Positions 48,416 through 64,000 of a DNA stretch of 64,000 nt are shown piece after piece. The DNA is from Tenodera sinensis (lineage: Eukaryota > Arthropoda > Insecta > Mantodea > Mantidae). The stretch is from contig CM060969.1 of NCBI GenBank assembly GCA_030765045.1, forward strand, positions 49,717,216 through 49,781,215, written 5' to 3'. Position 1 is the first letter of the stretch, and each line of letters opens with the position of its first letter. Made by a program: the position numbers and the translations under genes. Below the pieces are notes generated by a model. It was not told the DNA's origin. It searched no databases and saw only the letters and a list, made by a program, of their open reading frames with translations.

Positions 48416-50121
48416 GAAAAATCCATAAATCGAGAATATAGTTAGCAGTAATTAGTTTTCTATGAAGATTAATAAGTAGGGTTTGAACCTTTATCGCAAA
48501 ATGAGGCGATCGCGAGTTACCTGTCACATGGACAGAGCGTAAGAACATTGCACGAGTATCATGGCTAAAGAAAAGGACAGGCTGTGGCGCGAATCATGGT
48601 TACGTAGTAATGGTAGTCTGATGCATGGTTAACATTGTATACCATCATGATAAAACTGTATCTTTGTATCAACTCGACGAGCAATTTTTTTGGTTGTTTG
48701 GAATATAAATGTATTAGGCGATTGTGTTTTACTTCATTGGGCCATGCCTGGACTAGAAGAATTACGTCACTGCAGTTCGTGTGGTAGCCTGTCTTTTTCG
48801 TTAGCCACGGCGAGTACAGTAACAGCATAAAACACAACTTCCTGCATTGCACAGTGTCTCTCAAATGCGTTCACTAGTTCCACGTGGTAAACTGTCTGCA
48901 GGAGAAAATCGAAATATTCACGTATTGCTGAACTTGTACAAGAATTTGGGAGTGAATATTTTACTGCAAATGGTAACAGCATTGAATGTATATTATGCAG
49001 CAACGTCATCTACAACATTCCTACGTCGACTGTACCTGGCCTCCTCTGTACTCTGATCATGTGACAGACTGAACCCTTCCATTTCCTATAGTCCAAACTC
49101 CGCAACTTCCCCGTATGAAGGTTCGCTCCCTAGTAATAAGATATTTGTACACGTACAAACCATGAAAGAAGCTTAGAAAGAAGTTGAACGTTTTTAACTA
49201 GGTAGATGAAAAATAAGAGAATAAAAAGGTAATCGATACGCAACCTTAGTTTCAATCCTTACCGCAGTAACAACACCAGATGGAGGAGGAGGAGAATAAG
49301 GATAAAAAAGATGGTTACGGGAATTGAACCAGCGGGACGCAGAATGGCAGTAAGAAACTAGCAGGATTTAAAGATCTATAAGGGGTTAAAATGCTACCTG
49401 CAACTGTAGGTATCCAAAGGACCTAAACCTCAGCAAGGTCGAATGGTTTCCTATGCTTGGAAAGACAGTCTTTTTGGCAATTTAAAGCCGCAGACGAGAA
49501 CAACAGAAGGTAGGGTGCACTAAAGACATAGAAACACGCCTTGCAACATGTGATCATGTCCCGGAAAATCAATGAGTCAATCAAGCAAGCAAGAAAGCAG
49601 ACAGGCGACACTCCGCGCAAGGACTGGGGCTTATTTTAAGATTTTGTCCGAAAAGAAAAGCGTCAACCGTCGACGGTAGCAGCATGTTGCGTGGAGCAAG
49701 ACAAAGCTAGACACAGATGGCCGCTCCGCCGTGCGGATGAGCACCTAATCAGGTGTAAACTGGAAGCTTTGGCTCGCGAACCACGGGGGTCCACGGATTT
49801 GCGTCCCCTCCCCAAGAAGAAACGCTCTGCAAGATGCTAAAAGACTGTGGCTCAAAGGCAACGTTCGTCTGTCATTCTTTGCCATTACGTCCTGCAGTAG
49901 GTAGGCTAGCCTTTTGTTTTCCTTTTGTGAGGTTATAGTCAATGCTTTGCTCATGTCTAAAACCAAAAAGTGGGGTTTTAAACAATTGGGTCTAACCTTT
50001 ATTCGTTATTTTTAATATACTTTCAACGAGAGACAGAATTCAAGATTTTGAAAATGAATTACTCAGAACTACAGAAGGTAGTTTAAATTCCTGAATTTCG
50101 TGAATCTCTCATGTTTAAAGA
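48416..50121. other. unassigned stretch
   Basis: Short frames on both strands (for example 48565-49056 and 49423-49966) carry no recognisable motif. Confidence 0.4.
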
Positions 50122-52666
<2,545 letters not shown>

Positions 52667-53710
52667 ATATTTATTAATGATGACTGCAACTACTGTTTTG
52701 TAGGTCTGCTTTAATTAACTAGTAAGCTTCGATATCATTACGTGTTTAATAAAACGTTATTTCGTTTAATAAAAAATGACACCAAAATATTCAATTTACA
52801 TGAGGATTATTCTTAGTCTGCTAAGAAAATTCTTTGAATGTGTAACTAGTCTGTATTTAGATGGGAAGTAATAAGAACAAGATCCAGGAGTTTTAAAACA
52901 AGCAGATGTCTGCTGGAAGCAAAAAGAAAAAGCCACTAAAAGCAAAAAATAAAGAAAAAATAAATGGTACGTTTAAGAGCTATCCGCAATTTCAGAAAAT
53001 ATTGGAGATAATTACAATATAAGGGATTTTAAGTGAAGAAAATGCCACTGTGAGAAAAGCTAAGTGGTATGCATAATCTATCACTATGTGAAATTATAAA
53101 GGTCCGTCAAACATTTAAATTTGGAATAGTGTTACCAACTGTAGCGTTTTAATCAAGAAAAGAATAGAAGAGATATTAAATAGTTTTGATGAATTTTCAG
53201 TACTAGGTGATAAATCCATGAGGCGTATCGGAAAGAATGTGAAACTGCCTAGTTATTTACGCGAGCTTGTCGTACAAACACGGTGAGACAGTGTATGTAC
53301 TGTTCAGATACAATCATATCTTCAGGACAGCAACCTCTCATACATTGGCAGATACGAGAAATCATCCATTTGTACTATACTCCAAGTTACTACTACTTCA
53401 CTGTTCTAGAAAACAAGATAACAAGCGATCGCAGCGCTCGACAAGCAAGGTCAATTCCCCTGGTCGCTTTGTCAGGTAATACATTGTCTCCTTAATGTAA
53501 AGAGCTAGTGGTTTATTATGCAACGAGAACATAATGGGAAAAATTAAGATGCGAGTTTCATAATATTCATACAAGCGTTTTAATTGTCATTATACTCAAG
53601 CTTCATACGCTTGTTTATGATCGACCATGAGTCAAATTTAAAAAAATTTATAGAAGTATGGTATGCTCGAGCATACGTTTGCACATAATTTGCTATAATT
53701 TGCTAATTTA
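52667..53710. other. unassigned stretch
   Basis: AT-rich; two overlapping frames at 53267-53495 show no motif. Confidence 0.4.
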
Positions 53711-54080
53711 TAGTATTATAAATGACCGCCTCCGTAGCGCAGCAGGTAGCGCGCTTGCCTCTGGCGCGCAGGACCCGGGTTCGATCCCCGGTACCAGCAT
53801 GGGGATTTTATCCCCTCTGGGAGGTCTGGCACTCAGCCTTATTAGGTCCCGGGGGACCAGTTGAGGAGCTACTTGATAAAGAAGTAGCGGCCCCAGGTCT
53901 AGACGACCGCATAACTGGCCGGGAGGGCTCGGGGCGCTGACCACGTCCCACCCTCCAGTACTGCACCTCACCAATGACGCCTGTAGTGGGCAGAGGTGGG
54001 GGACGCAGCGGCTGGGCGGTAGGCCTTGGCCCTTCGTGGGCTGTCGCGGCGGGATTTAGTTTAGTTTAGTATTATAAATG
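53711..54080 (+). mobile_element. tRNA-derived SINE, family S2, with 14-bp target duplication
   Basis: Direct repeats TAGTATTATAAATG at 53711-53724 and 54067-54080 are identical. The element starts ACCGCCTCCGTAGCGCAG (A box region), has B box GGTTCGATCCCCGG, a long GC-rich body and a (TTTAG)n tail. Related copies: 63802 (plus), 26113 (minus) and a 3' piece at 61349. Confidence 0.95.
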
Positions 54081-54191
54081 CACAAATGCACATTCCCAAA
54101 GTTGGGAAAGAGCTTATGTTGCAGTTATATTAGAGTTGGTGAAAGTTACAAGTGTTGTAATGTTAATTACAACTCGGTCGAGTTTAAGTAG

Positions 54192-54649
<458 letters not shown>

Positions 54650-54686
54650 ACTTGGTAACAGTGCATGGCGTGCCTTGTGTGTGTTG

Positions 54687-54923
54687 TTGTAGTGTTTAAC
54701 GCCCGCTTTTACTACTACGGCACCGCAGGCGGTGACACTGATGATACATGGAATGAAGATGGAGCACCGGTGGAATGAGATGGCGGGGGAAACCGGAGCA
54801 CCCGGAGAAAACCCGCCCAGACGCCGCTTCGTCCACCACGAATACCACATGCGGGTCCCTGGGATCGAACCCGGGCCGCCTAGGTGGTAGGTGAGCGCGC
54901 TAACCGCTCGGCCACGGCGCCGT
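54687..54923 (-). mobile_element. tRNA-derived SINE, family S1
   Basis: Minus-strand copy nearly identical to those at 11018 and 15907. TTGTGTGTGT lies on both sides as the likely target duplication; on the right it merges into the GT array. Confidence 0.92.
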
Positions 54924-54924
54924 C

Positions 54925-54925
<1 letters not shown>

Positions 54926-54992
<67 letters not shown>
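54926..54992. repeat. (GT)n microsatellite
   Basis: Pure GT directly at the head end of the S1 SINE, followed by GAGAGA-type units. Confidence 0.95.
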
Positions 54993-54995
<3 letters not shown>

Positions 54996-55369
54996 GAGAG
55001 AGAGTGAAAGAAAGAGAACAACAAATAAGAAGGAACGTTCACTCAGGTGACCCCAGTGTTCTCGATATACGGGGATTGGAAATAGGGGAGAAAATTTGGT
55101 TAAAGCTGGGAAAATCCGTTTACTTGGCGTTTATGTGGCGGTCATTCAAAGTGTCATTAGAGTGCAGCCCACTGTACAAAGGAGGGTTGACATGCCTGGC
55201 CTGGACAAGCACATTCTAGTGTTACCACACCCGCTGTCACACACTATGTAAATACTCGTTTCAAGAGAAGTGTCTAGGATTTGTATCTCAAAGCCTACCT
55301 ACCACTAAATTGGGTTCAGTGCACCTGATGGATAGGTAATACAATTATTCCTACCTCCGTGCCCGCTTC
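54993..55369. other. unassigned stretch
   Basis: No recognisable feature. Confidence 0.4.
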
Positions 55370-55510
55370 TTCAAGTTATATCATGCAGTTGCACATGGAC
55401 CTGCAGTAATGTTGGTTGCATCATCCGGAATACAGAATGCAGAAGCCCATCACATCCCTTAAGGGCAAGGGCCTTCCCATATTGTTTAATTTTATCATTT
55501 ATAATATCTA
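55370..55510 (-). repeat. LINE scrap related to 57180-57245
   Basis: CTTCAAGTTATATCATGCAG and CCTGCAGTAATGTTGGTTGC match CTTGAAGTTATATCTTGCAG and CCTGCGGTAATGTTGGTTGC at 57190-57241. Confidence 0.55.
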
Positions 55511-56030
55511 TATCTGATTGTTGTCCTATATCTTTACACTTGGATATTTCGTCACTTTCACATTTTGATGTCCTATATATAGCTATTACTTATATACGTA
55601 TATAAATGGGCGTCGCGAAGGGGGGGGGGGGGGAGATGGGGGCAGCAAGGGGGGGCCGCAGCTTCCCCTGGAAGCTCATACACTGAATGTGCAATCAATT
55701 ACTACTATACTATTATTTAAATTTTTATGTAAAGAACAATTTTTATTTAGCACAAATTAATATGGTTATCCACAACAAATACTATAACTTTTGACAACTA
55801 AATAATCAATTAATATTGTCACCGCGCCTGCCGCATCTAATTGCCGACAACAGCAGTGTCACCCATCGCATTATTGTCGGCACTACCGCAAAGGAGCCGA
55901 AGGAAAGAGACAGAGAATGGCCGCATTGTTGGGGCGCTTGCCGAAAGAGAGAAAAGGATAGAGACTTCGGGAACCTTCTGCTTTGTATTTCACCGCAATA
56001 ACTGAACTTTCCAGAATAGTGCCTGGGAGA

Positions 56031-56038
56031 TATAAATA
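56031..56038 (+). promoter_or_regulatory. LTR TATA box
   Basis: TATAAATA, preceding the 43-bp repeats within the solo LTR. Confidence 0.65.
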
Positions 56039-56059
56039 GCGGTAAAGTGCGACAGAAAG

Positions 56060-56186
56060 GGACAGACGTATGTGAAGCGTTGAGTAGTCGTGCCGACGGA
56101 AAGGACAGACGTATGTGAAGCGTTGAGTAGTCGTGCCGACGGAAAGAAGAGACGTATGCGAAGCGTTGAGGAGTCGTGCCGACGGA
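56060..56186 (+). repeat. 43-bp tandem repeat, about 3 units
   Basis: GACGTATGTGAAGCGTTGAG recurs at 43-bp spacing starting at 56065, 56108 and 56151; the third unit has GCGAAGCGTTGAGGAG variants. It lies between the TATA box and the polyadenylation signal, i.e. in the predicted transcribed R region. Confidence 0.93.
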
Positions 56187-56428
56187 GAAGGGACAGTTTA
56201 TGACGAATTTGGAGCCGCGCTGTTAGTGAATCGGAAAAGACTTTCTTGCTGTTGCAACGAGTGTAAAAAGTTACTGTTTACGGAAATAAAAGTGTTTCTT
56301 TATCCCGACTACATCTGTCTTCTTTACTTTTCAACCCAACAAAAAGTCACAATATTGTTTGCAAACTTCCAACATGCGGCCGCCCTCCGCCACCCCCCCC
56401 CCTCCCTCAGCCGACACCCATGCGTATA

Positions 56429-56429
<1 letters not shown>

Positions 56430-56497
<68 letters not shown>

Positions 56498-56500
56498 TGT
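56430..56500. repeat. (GT)n microsatellite
   Basis: About 65 bp of GT ending GCGCGTGT. Confidence 0.95.
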
Positions 56501-56619
56501 ATTACTATTAATAACAGTTCCACTCTATCACTATGGCTGTATCTTCTATTCACTTTTGTCTTGTTTTGGCGTGTGCTTCTATTGAGGTCTACCTTTGGTT
56601 ATTCGAGTCCACTGTATAC

Positions 56620-57245
56620 CTAACATTTGTTTGAACTCTTTGGACCATCTTGGACGCCCTTTGCTTCTCTTCCCTTTTCTTGTATCCCATATTGTTGTGG
56701 CGTATGCCCAGCTATCTTGCTGCGTTCTTGTCACATGTCCTGACCATCTCTAGTTGAGCATCTATGCACCTGTGGTTACGTCCTCTAGGCTGCCTCTGTC
56801 CCTCAATACCTCGTTATTGATTCTATCTTTTGTGCCTAAATTCAGGATCTTCCGTTCTATCTTCCGTTGGCATGTTTGTAACATCAGGGTGTGCTCTTGT
56901 GTTAGCCTTAGCTATACGATGGGAAAGATACAAGTTCGAAGTGTTTTTAGCCTGATATTTTGCCTTATTTGCTTGTTTTAGAGAATGAATTTCAAGCTCC
57001 AAAATTTACCCCATGCTAGTTATCATCTTCTTGATATTTCTTTCTCTCTTGTTCCTGACAGACTCACCATCTGGCCTAGATAGATATATCTATTACAACA
57101 TTCTATTCGTTCACGTGTATTTGCATAGGGATTTCTCTGGAGTTAGTCATAATTTTCGTTTATGTGAGATTCCTTTGCAAAACCACTTCTTGAAGTTATA
57201 TCTTGCAGTTGTATATGGCCCTGCGGTAATGTTGGTTGCAGTACA
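56620..57245 (-). pseudogene. LINE C-terminal fragment
   Basis: The minus strand near 56665-56635 reads KGRPRWSKEF, equivalent to the GRPRxxW segment of LINE C-termini. Upstream (toward 57245) decayed sequence contains the CAACCAACATTACCGCAGG stretch shared with 55370-55425. Many stops; the reverse transcriptase core is not readable. Confidence 0.6.
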
Positions 57246-57500
57246 AATTTTAATTAGTTAAGAGTTATACTCTGTATACATACATATAAGAAGCGTATGT
57301 ACTATAAATATAAACCTTTGTGAGTGGAAGCGGGAGTCGAACTCGAAAGCTCTTCATTAGAAACCCGCCACTCTAATCACTCGTGTACAAAGTAGCATTG
57401 CTATAATTACATTTTTAAGCACTTTGGTGCTATAAGAGTGAGTAGTTCTAAGCGCAGGGGTGTATAAGGTTCATCCGCTAATTGCAAGTATTGTTCTTTT
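57246..57500. other. short unassigned stretch with tRNA-like scrap
   Basis: 57315-57395 on the minus strand has GTGATTAGAGTGGCGGG and CGAGTTCGACTCCCGC, spaced like A and B boxes; probably a SINE head. Confidence 0.45.
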
Positions 57501-58114
<614 letters not shown>

Positions 58115-58896
58115 TAGAAGTGGAAGAAGTATTGTATTCCACCCAAAATTGGAATATCGAAGTTTCACCAGAATTACATATTTTCAAGTCATCTGAATTA
58201 AAAATCTGATGTGTTGCACTCACATGACTTTCTCTACTCTTGTACTAACCATTCTAGCAAACTCTTATTCCTATATCTCCATGTTAGTTAAGATAAACAT
58301 TCGTACAAATTATCTTACTGCTTATGTCCTTGTAGGTGCAAGGGGAATATTAGAATACAGAAGGCTTTGTGCGACAGTCAAATCTTTTTTACCTCTGAGA
58401 TTCCGTTCTCTTTGCACGATTAACATATAAGAAAATGAACAACGTTGTTGCATTTGGCTAAAGTTCTAAGTTTTCCGAAACTCACACACATAACAAGGAA
58501 TATCTCCGAAATGGTTCAACCTACAAGAAAATTGATTGAGACATAAATTGTGTATTTTAGCAAGATCTACATTTTTGTATAGTATAATTTGGTCTATCTC
58601 TAACGGTTTACCAGTTATGCAAAAGTCGTCCAAAGTAAATACGACTACAGGGGCTATAGCCAGAAAATTCAAGATATACATTTCATTTTTCATCAAAATA
58701 TCTCAAACATATGACATTTTAATCAAAATTTTCGAAAAATCTTCCATGTAAAGGGTAGTGTAGGGTGGGGCTATTTTCTTCAAAATCTTCGTGTCGCATC
58801 CTTGAAAGACATTAAACTTAAATACCAAGTTTGGCTTTTAACCGACCTTTCGTTTTTGAGTTATGCTGTCCACAGACTGACAGACACACAGACACA

Positions 58897-58931
<35 letters not shown>

Positions 58932-59085
58932 CGCACACGCGCACGCGCGCGCGCGGTCCTTTTTCTGAAAATGCTTTTTTTTATTCAGGGTGCCTCAAAA
59001 CATGTATTTCCGGTGAAATCACGGCATCGAATTTTTGGGTGGAATACAATACTTCCCCTACTTGCCAGTAGAGAAAGTAAAAAAG
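58115..59085 (-). mobile_element. family A copy with both inverted ends visible
   Basis: The left flank reads GAAGTATTGTATTCCACCC (58129-58147); the right end reads the reverse, GGTGGAATACAATACTTCCC (59039-59058), followed by CTACTTGCCAGTAGAGAAAG. Between them, in reverse orientation, lie all family A blocks. Next to the left arm, joined at an A-rich point near 58200, is the inner right end CTGATGTGTTGCACTCACAT. The element therefore has terminal inverted repeats of roughly 90 bp and behaves like a large MITE. The CA/CGCG run at 58895-58955 sits at the family's GT position. Confidence 0.78.
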
Positions 59086-59089
59086 GAAG

Positions 59090-59775
59090 TACTTTTAGAA
59101 AAAACTTCACTAGCGAGATGTCTCTGTGAATAGCACTTCTTGAAACTGAAAAGTCTGAGGATATCCAACTTGTTATTTAAGTTCAGTGCCTTCCAAGGAC
59201 GCCACATGTAGATTTTCAATCATTACTTCTGATTTCCTCAAAAAATCTCAAACGATTTTGATTAAAACTGCACATATTTAATACTTTTTCGTGAATAATA
59301 AAGTTATGTCTTGAATTTTATGTGACTAGCCTGTTAAGTCGCATCAACAATTTTATATGCTGATAAGCCTTAAATGCATACTACAGTATGAAATGTAGAT
59401 GGCGTTAATGCCAACAGTTTATGTTCTAACACGTTTGTGGTAGCATTGTGCTATTTTTGCTAATGGTTTTGCACCTTCAAATACTTTATACTTTTTGAAC
59501 TATTAATTACCGTTCATTTGCTAGCATACAACAATGCACATATTCACTTTCACCTACGTATTCCCCTTATGCTTACAACCAAATGTGTAAACATTTCCGT
59601 AAAGTATATCTCGATTAGCTTTAAGTAGATAGAAAAAACAACTCTGATGTATTGCACCCATATGACTTTCTCTATCCTTGTGCTAAGCATTCTTACACAC
59701 TCTTATTCCTATATCTTCTTCGTGTTAGTTAAGATAAACATTTGCAGAAATTATCTTATTTCCTGACTATTAGAA
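59090..59775 (+). repeat. family A copy, strongly diverged
   Basis: TTATTTAAGTTCAGTGCC, CTCAAACGATTTTGATTAAA and ATTTTATGTGACTAGCC in plus order, then after 59640 a reverse-orientation end (CATATGACTTTCTCTATCC). Confidence 0.55.
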
Positions 59776-59792
59776 ATGTTTAGTTCTTCCGG

Positions 59793-60400
59793 GCTTGTAG
59801 GCCGTGGTCTAGAAGGTATGGTAGACACCAACGTTTCGCCAAGTACTGCGCTTGGCATCATCAGGGTAACACGATCCTCCGTCTGCACTGGTCAGAGTTT
59901 GAATGTAGAAGCAGAGAAGTAGTGGAAGTAATGACCGTTAACGTCCGTTATGATTATTTATATGGGTGGGGGTGGGCGAGGCATTGTTGCGCTGGCTACG
60001 GTAGTGATTGGCCAGTTGCAGGTGGGGTTTTATTACAACTGTTGTGTGTATCTGAAAGTTTATCTAATACCGGTATCCATGCTTTATGTACACGTAGTAT
60101 TTCTTCTTTGCGATTGAAGTTGTCTTTGTGTTTGTAGATTTCTGTGGCTTCCCTTTGTAGTCGGGCATAGTAGTTAACTGTAGAAGACAGGACTCGGGTT
60201 TCTTTAAGGTTGACATCATGGCCGAATTATAAGGCGTGCTCTGCCACAGACGATTTATCCGTATGTCCCAATCTTGTGTGATGCTCATGTTCTTTTAATC
60301 TGGTGGTCACACTGCGCATGGCAGTGCCTATATATACTTTGCTGCAACTGCAGGGAACTTTATATACACCTGCAGATGTGTGTGGGTGGCGTTAGACCGA
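59793..60400 (-). pseudogene. Penelope-like element remnant with GIY-YIG endonuclease domain
   Basis: The minus strand near 60370-60320 reads GVYKVPCSCSKVYIGTAMRS, then TTRLKEHEHHTRLGHTDKS and SVAEHAL. This is the G-(V/I)-Y...Y-I-G core of the GIY-YIG endonuclease that ends Penelope-like retroelement proteins, with the R...E/H residues after it. Downstream to 60070 the coding end continues with one or more frameshifts. The 3' terminal segment (59793-59880) holds CTGATGA, a 6-bp stem hairpin and GAAAC. The reverse transcriptase part is missing (5' truncation near 60400). Confidence 0.82.
59833..59864 (-). ncRNA. hammerhead-ribozyme-like core (degenerate, unproven)
   Basis: Minus strand: CTGATGA, one extra T, stem GCCAAG with loop CGCAGTA and CTTGGC, then GAAAC. 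These are the conserved hammerhead core strings in the correct order around a stem II. The extra T and the lack of a clear stem I argue against activity of this copy. Hammerhead motifs are known from Penelope-like elements. Confidence 0.4.
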
Positions 60401-60455
60401 CAAACAAGATCAAAGACCTACTAAGATCGGCCAAAGACAACACATTACAAATCCG

Positions 60456-61067
60456 GTGAATGTTACGCAGAATACTAGACTCAGTCGTCATAATGTACCA
60501 AACGAATCAAGGTTTAGTAGGCTAATGAGAAAATGTGAGACAATTATGCGTCATAACATTGCTGAGAGTACACAAAAATCAATTTGTCGCTATTCACTCA
60601 CTACAGTTGGGCATTGCGAAAAGCTTCCTCCAGCGAATTCTCATAATCATGTGTATAAAATTCAATTAACTCAACATCTGAAACGAACGGACTATTTGCA
60701 ATCAAGAAACGGCGATCAGAACTGGCCAGCAAGGTCACGTGACCTAGCAGCTTGTGACTGTTTCCTTTGGAGGTATTTAAAATAGCAAGTTTATAAAAAT
60801 AATCCCCGAACAATACCACAACTGAAAGAAGCTATTCGAAACGTTATCATCCTAATTGAGGAGTAGATCTATCTAAAGGTGATAACATTTTATTGATAGT
60901 TACAACATTTAGAACAAATCCTGTAGCACACATACCATATGAAATTTTTCATACGTAATGACAATATGTATCCTTTGTATTGATATTGAAATGTATTAAA
61001 GTACTGAAAATAAAGTACTTTATTCAGCAGTTAAAAAACCGGCGCTCTTAACGGTCCACCCTGTAGT
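60456..61067 (+). pseudogene. mariner-type transposase, internally deleted
   Basis: The open frame 60456-60785 holds STQKSICRYSLTTVGHCEKL (helix-turn-helix region), then HVYKIQLTQHLKRTDY (equivalent to the P-Y-K-I-Q-x-x-Q-x-L segment), and directly afterwards NWPARSRDLAACDCFLWRYL (equivalent to W-P-x-R-S-P-D-L-x-P-x-D-F-F-L-W-G-x-L). The catalytic middle with the first two acidic residues is deleted. The frame continues IIPRTIPQLKEAI-like sequence after a shift. A terminal-repeat-like ACGGTCCACCCTGTA ends near 61065. Confidence 0.75.
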
Positions 61068-61348
61068 TTTCGGAATCCCTCTTAGACAAAGCATGATGTC
61101 TTCTGGTGAATAGCAATGTTAGCGACTTAGCGAAAAGATGCTTTCAAGTTAACGCGTGTTTGGGAACACATTATCTATAACCATGGATGTTGAAACAGAA
61201 AATATAGGGCAGTAAAGTTTGTAAAACCGGCCATTACATTAAGCCGCACTCGTACTGAACTAATATTTCTTTTGATGGCTTCCTAATTGGTACAATAATT
61301 TAGTAAGTATGAGGAATATTTCAGAGACTGTTTACAAGAGGTGAGGGA
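61068..61348. other. unassigned stretch
   Basis: No recognisable feature. Confidence 0.35.
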
Positions 61349-61465
61349 CCGGGGCGCTGACCATGTTCCGCCTCCAGTACTGCACCCCACTCATGACTCC
61401 TATGGTGGGCAGAGGTGGGGGACGCAGTGGTCGAGCGGTAGACCTTGGCTCGGGTGGGCTGTTGT
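61349..61465 (+). mobile_element. SINE family S2, 3' fragment
   Basis: CGGGGCGCTGACCATGTTCC, CTCCAGTACTGCACCCCACT and GGGGGACGCAGTGGTCG match the 3' half of the S2 copy at 53725. The head is missing. Confidence 0.85.
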
Positions 61466-62067
61466 ATAGGTTACGGGTATTTACAGGAAGCCCATCTGTA
61501 TGTATATTTTATTCTTTAGGCAGGTATGTGAAATACAATTTTAATGAAAATGTATTTGAGTAACCTTACATCAGAATAATACTCGTATTTAGGACAAAGA
61601 GAGGGAAATAGAGGGAGAGAAAGGGAGAGGAACAAAGAAGGAGAAAAGGTAGAAGGTAGAAGGAGAAAAAGTAGAAACAACGAAGTATTTTACATGTAAA
61701 GGGTTGTCCATAGTGGGGGAATTTCTTGGCAATGGATGTCTCCATGCACGATGCTGTCAAAAGCCCAAAGATGTCGGTCGCTCTGCAGGAAACTGTTTGT
61801 TATTCTCTTGCAATTGCAGCTTCAGTTACAATAATAACACGTTGGACTCTCGCTGGGCGTTCCCACGACAACTGACGACTGTTGTATCCCCGAGCATTTC
61901 TTCATTGTAACACTTACATTGTTACATTTCCTTCTTAAAGGGTACCAAAAGAAAGGAACAGGTAACACCCAGTAGTGCTGTGCATAAGAATAGGAGCCTA
62001 CCGTCCGCATATTCGTAGTTGCCATATGCAGAAAATGTACACATTCATTTATTTCTCAGTGACTTTT
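61466..62067. other. unassigned stretch
   Basis: A purine-rich GGGAGAGAAAGG stretch at 61600-61675; no other feature. Confidence 0.4.
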
Positions 62068-63205
<1,138 letters not shown>

Positions 63206-63801
63206 AATTATTATCTCAAGTGTGAGACTCGATGCTATGGTAGTTATATATTAATAATATAACACTCAATTATTTAGAATACTTTCTTTAACTTGCGTAC
63301 ACCATATCCAGCATAGTTCAAATTTGTCACTTTGCTAAGTCAATACTTTATTTTATGCTCCCCGATAGTCACTTTATAATTGAAGAGTATAACTCAAAAA
63401 CCTACTAAGTGCGAAAAATATTTAGGAGGGAGTTTTCATTTTAAACTTTAATATTGAAGGTAGACTTATGTTTAATTAATGATATTGCATGTCACAGAAG
63501 CAGTATGAATTGTTAGTCCGAAATACTAAACATAGCCAAGTGTCTGTACCCAAACTAAGTACCTATACCTGAACTAAACTAAATAACCACTGTGACACGT
63601 GGCCATGGCTTGGATGAATTGGCATTGTTACACAGATGGGTTGTAATGCAAAAAAACTAAAATAGCACATAGCAGGTTTTTGGGTTACACACTTCAATTG
63701 TAAATCCACGGTGTCTTCTCTCTCTTGCGTGTTTCTTTTGTGCCAACAATGGTTGCTGAAATGCGTAGGTTGATAATTCGCTCGGAGCCTTACAGATTTT
63801 T
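63206..63801. other. unassigned stretch
   Basis: No recognisable feature. Confidence 0.4.
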
Positions 63802-64000
63802 GACCACCTCCGTAGCGCAGTTGGTAGCGCGCTTGCCTCTGGCGCGGAGGACATGGGTTCAATCCATGGTACCAGACTGGGGATTTTTCCCCACCTGGAG
63901 GTCTGGCCCGGGGTGCACTCAGTCTTGTTAGGTCCTGGGGCACTAATTGAGGAGCTACTTGATGGAGAAGTAGCAGCCCCAGGTCGCGAAGGCTGCATAA
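63802..64000 (+). mobile_element. tRNA-derived SINE, family S2, cut by window end
   Basis: GACCACCTCCGTAGCGCAGT head, B box GGTTCAATCCATGG, then the S2 body to the window edge. Closely parallels 53725 onward. Confidence 0.92.

Larger units (their letters stand above)
55817..56351 (+). mobile_element. solo LTR of a Gypsy-like retrotransposon with 4-bp target duplication
   Basis: Begins TGTCACCGCG and ends AAAAAGTCACA (TG...CA, with terminal inverted repeat TGT-AC/GT-ACA). ATAT at 55813-55816 and 56352-56355 is the target duplication. A TATA box (TATAAATA, 56031-56038) and a polyadenylation signal AATAAA (56285-56290) are in the right order and orientation for a plus-strand LTR. No internal region lies on either side, so recombination between two LTRs probably removed it. 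Three 43-bp units follow the TATA box. Confidence 0.82.

Noticed and set aside
53725..53800. possible functional tRNA gene
   Set aside because: Good A and B boxes but followed by the long S2 body and flanked by a 14-bp target duplication, so it is a SINE head.

Overview
The window looks like AT-rich intergenic or deep intronic DNA from a large, repeat-rich arthropod genome. Simple repeats are very abundant, there are several tRNA-derived SINE families, and most of the rest is broken LINEs, Penelope-like elements, an LTR retrotransposon, mariner-like, hAT-like and TTAA-inserting DNA elements. A cockroach or termite is plausible from the SINE types and repeat content, but the sequence alone does not prove it. 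I see no convincing host gene exon, no functional tRNA or rRNA gene and nothing prokaryotic. No intact coding region longer than transposon debris was found; the longest open frames (over 800 codons) are artefacts of a tetranucleotide satellite.

Layout. 1-9 kb: LINE 3' ends on the minus strand with trinucleotide tails, plus a copy of the commonest repeat (called family A here) that carries a nested TTAA-flanked element (5521-6577). 9-20 kb: SINE copies, a hAT transposase remnant, a 2.36 kb LINE (11804-14161) nested inside a small inverted-repeat DNA element (11773-14817), and a second family A copy split by a 1.7 kb DNA transposon (17394-19090). 20-28 kb: LINE C-terminal fragments, a minus-strand LTR with primer-binding site (22603-23294), a TTAA element with long inverted repeats (24558-25273), a near-perfect hairpin (25401-25453) and SINEs. 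29-44 kb: a mariner-type transposase pseudogene, further family A copies, more SINEs, Penelope 3' ends and a 136-bp tandem duplication. 44-54 kb: large microsatellites, above all a 2.5 kb pyrimidine tract with 238 consecutive GCCT units. 53-64 kb: SINEs bounded by clear target-site duplications, huge ATT/AAT arrays, a solo LTR (55817-56351) containing 43-bp tandem repeats, a Penelope GIY-YIG remnant (59793-60400), an internally deleted transposase and two large family A copies.

No gene system works together here. The interest lies in nested insertions whose order can be read from target-site duplications, and in microsatellites that repeatedly arise at the same internal positions of one repeat family. 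Family names A, B and C are labels used only in this report; boundaries of diverged copies are approximate and come from by-eye comparison of copies within the window.
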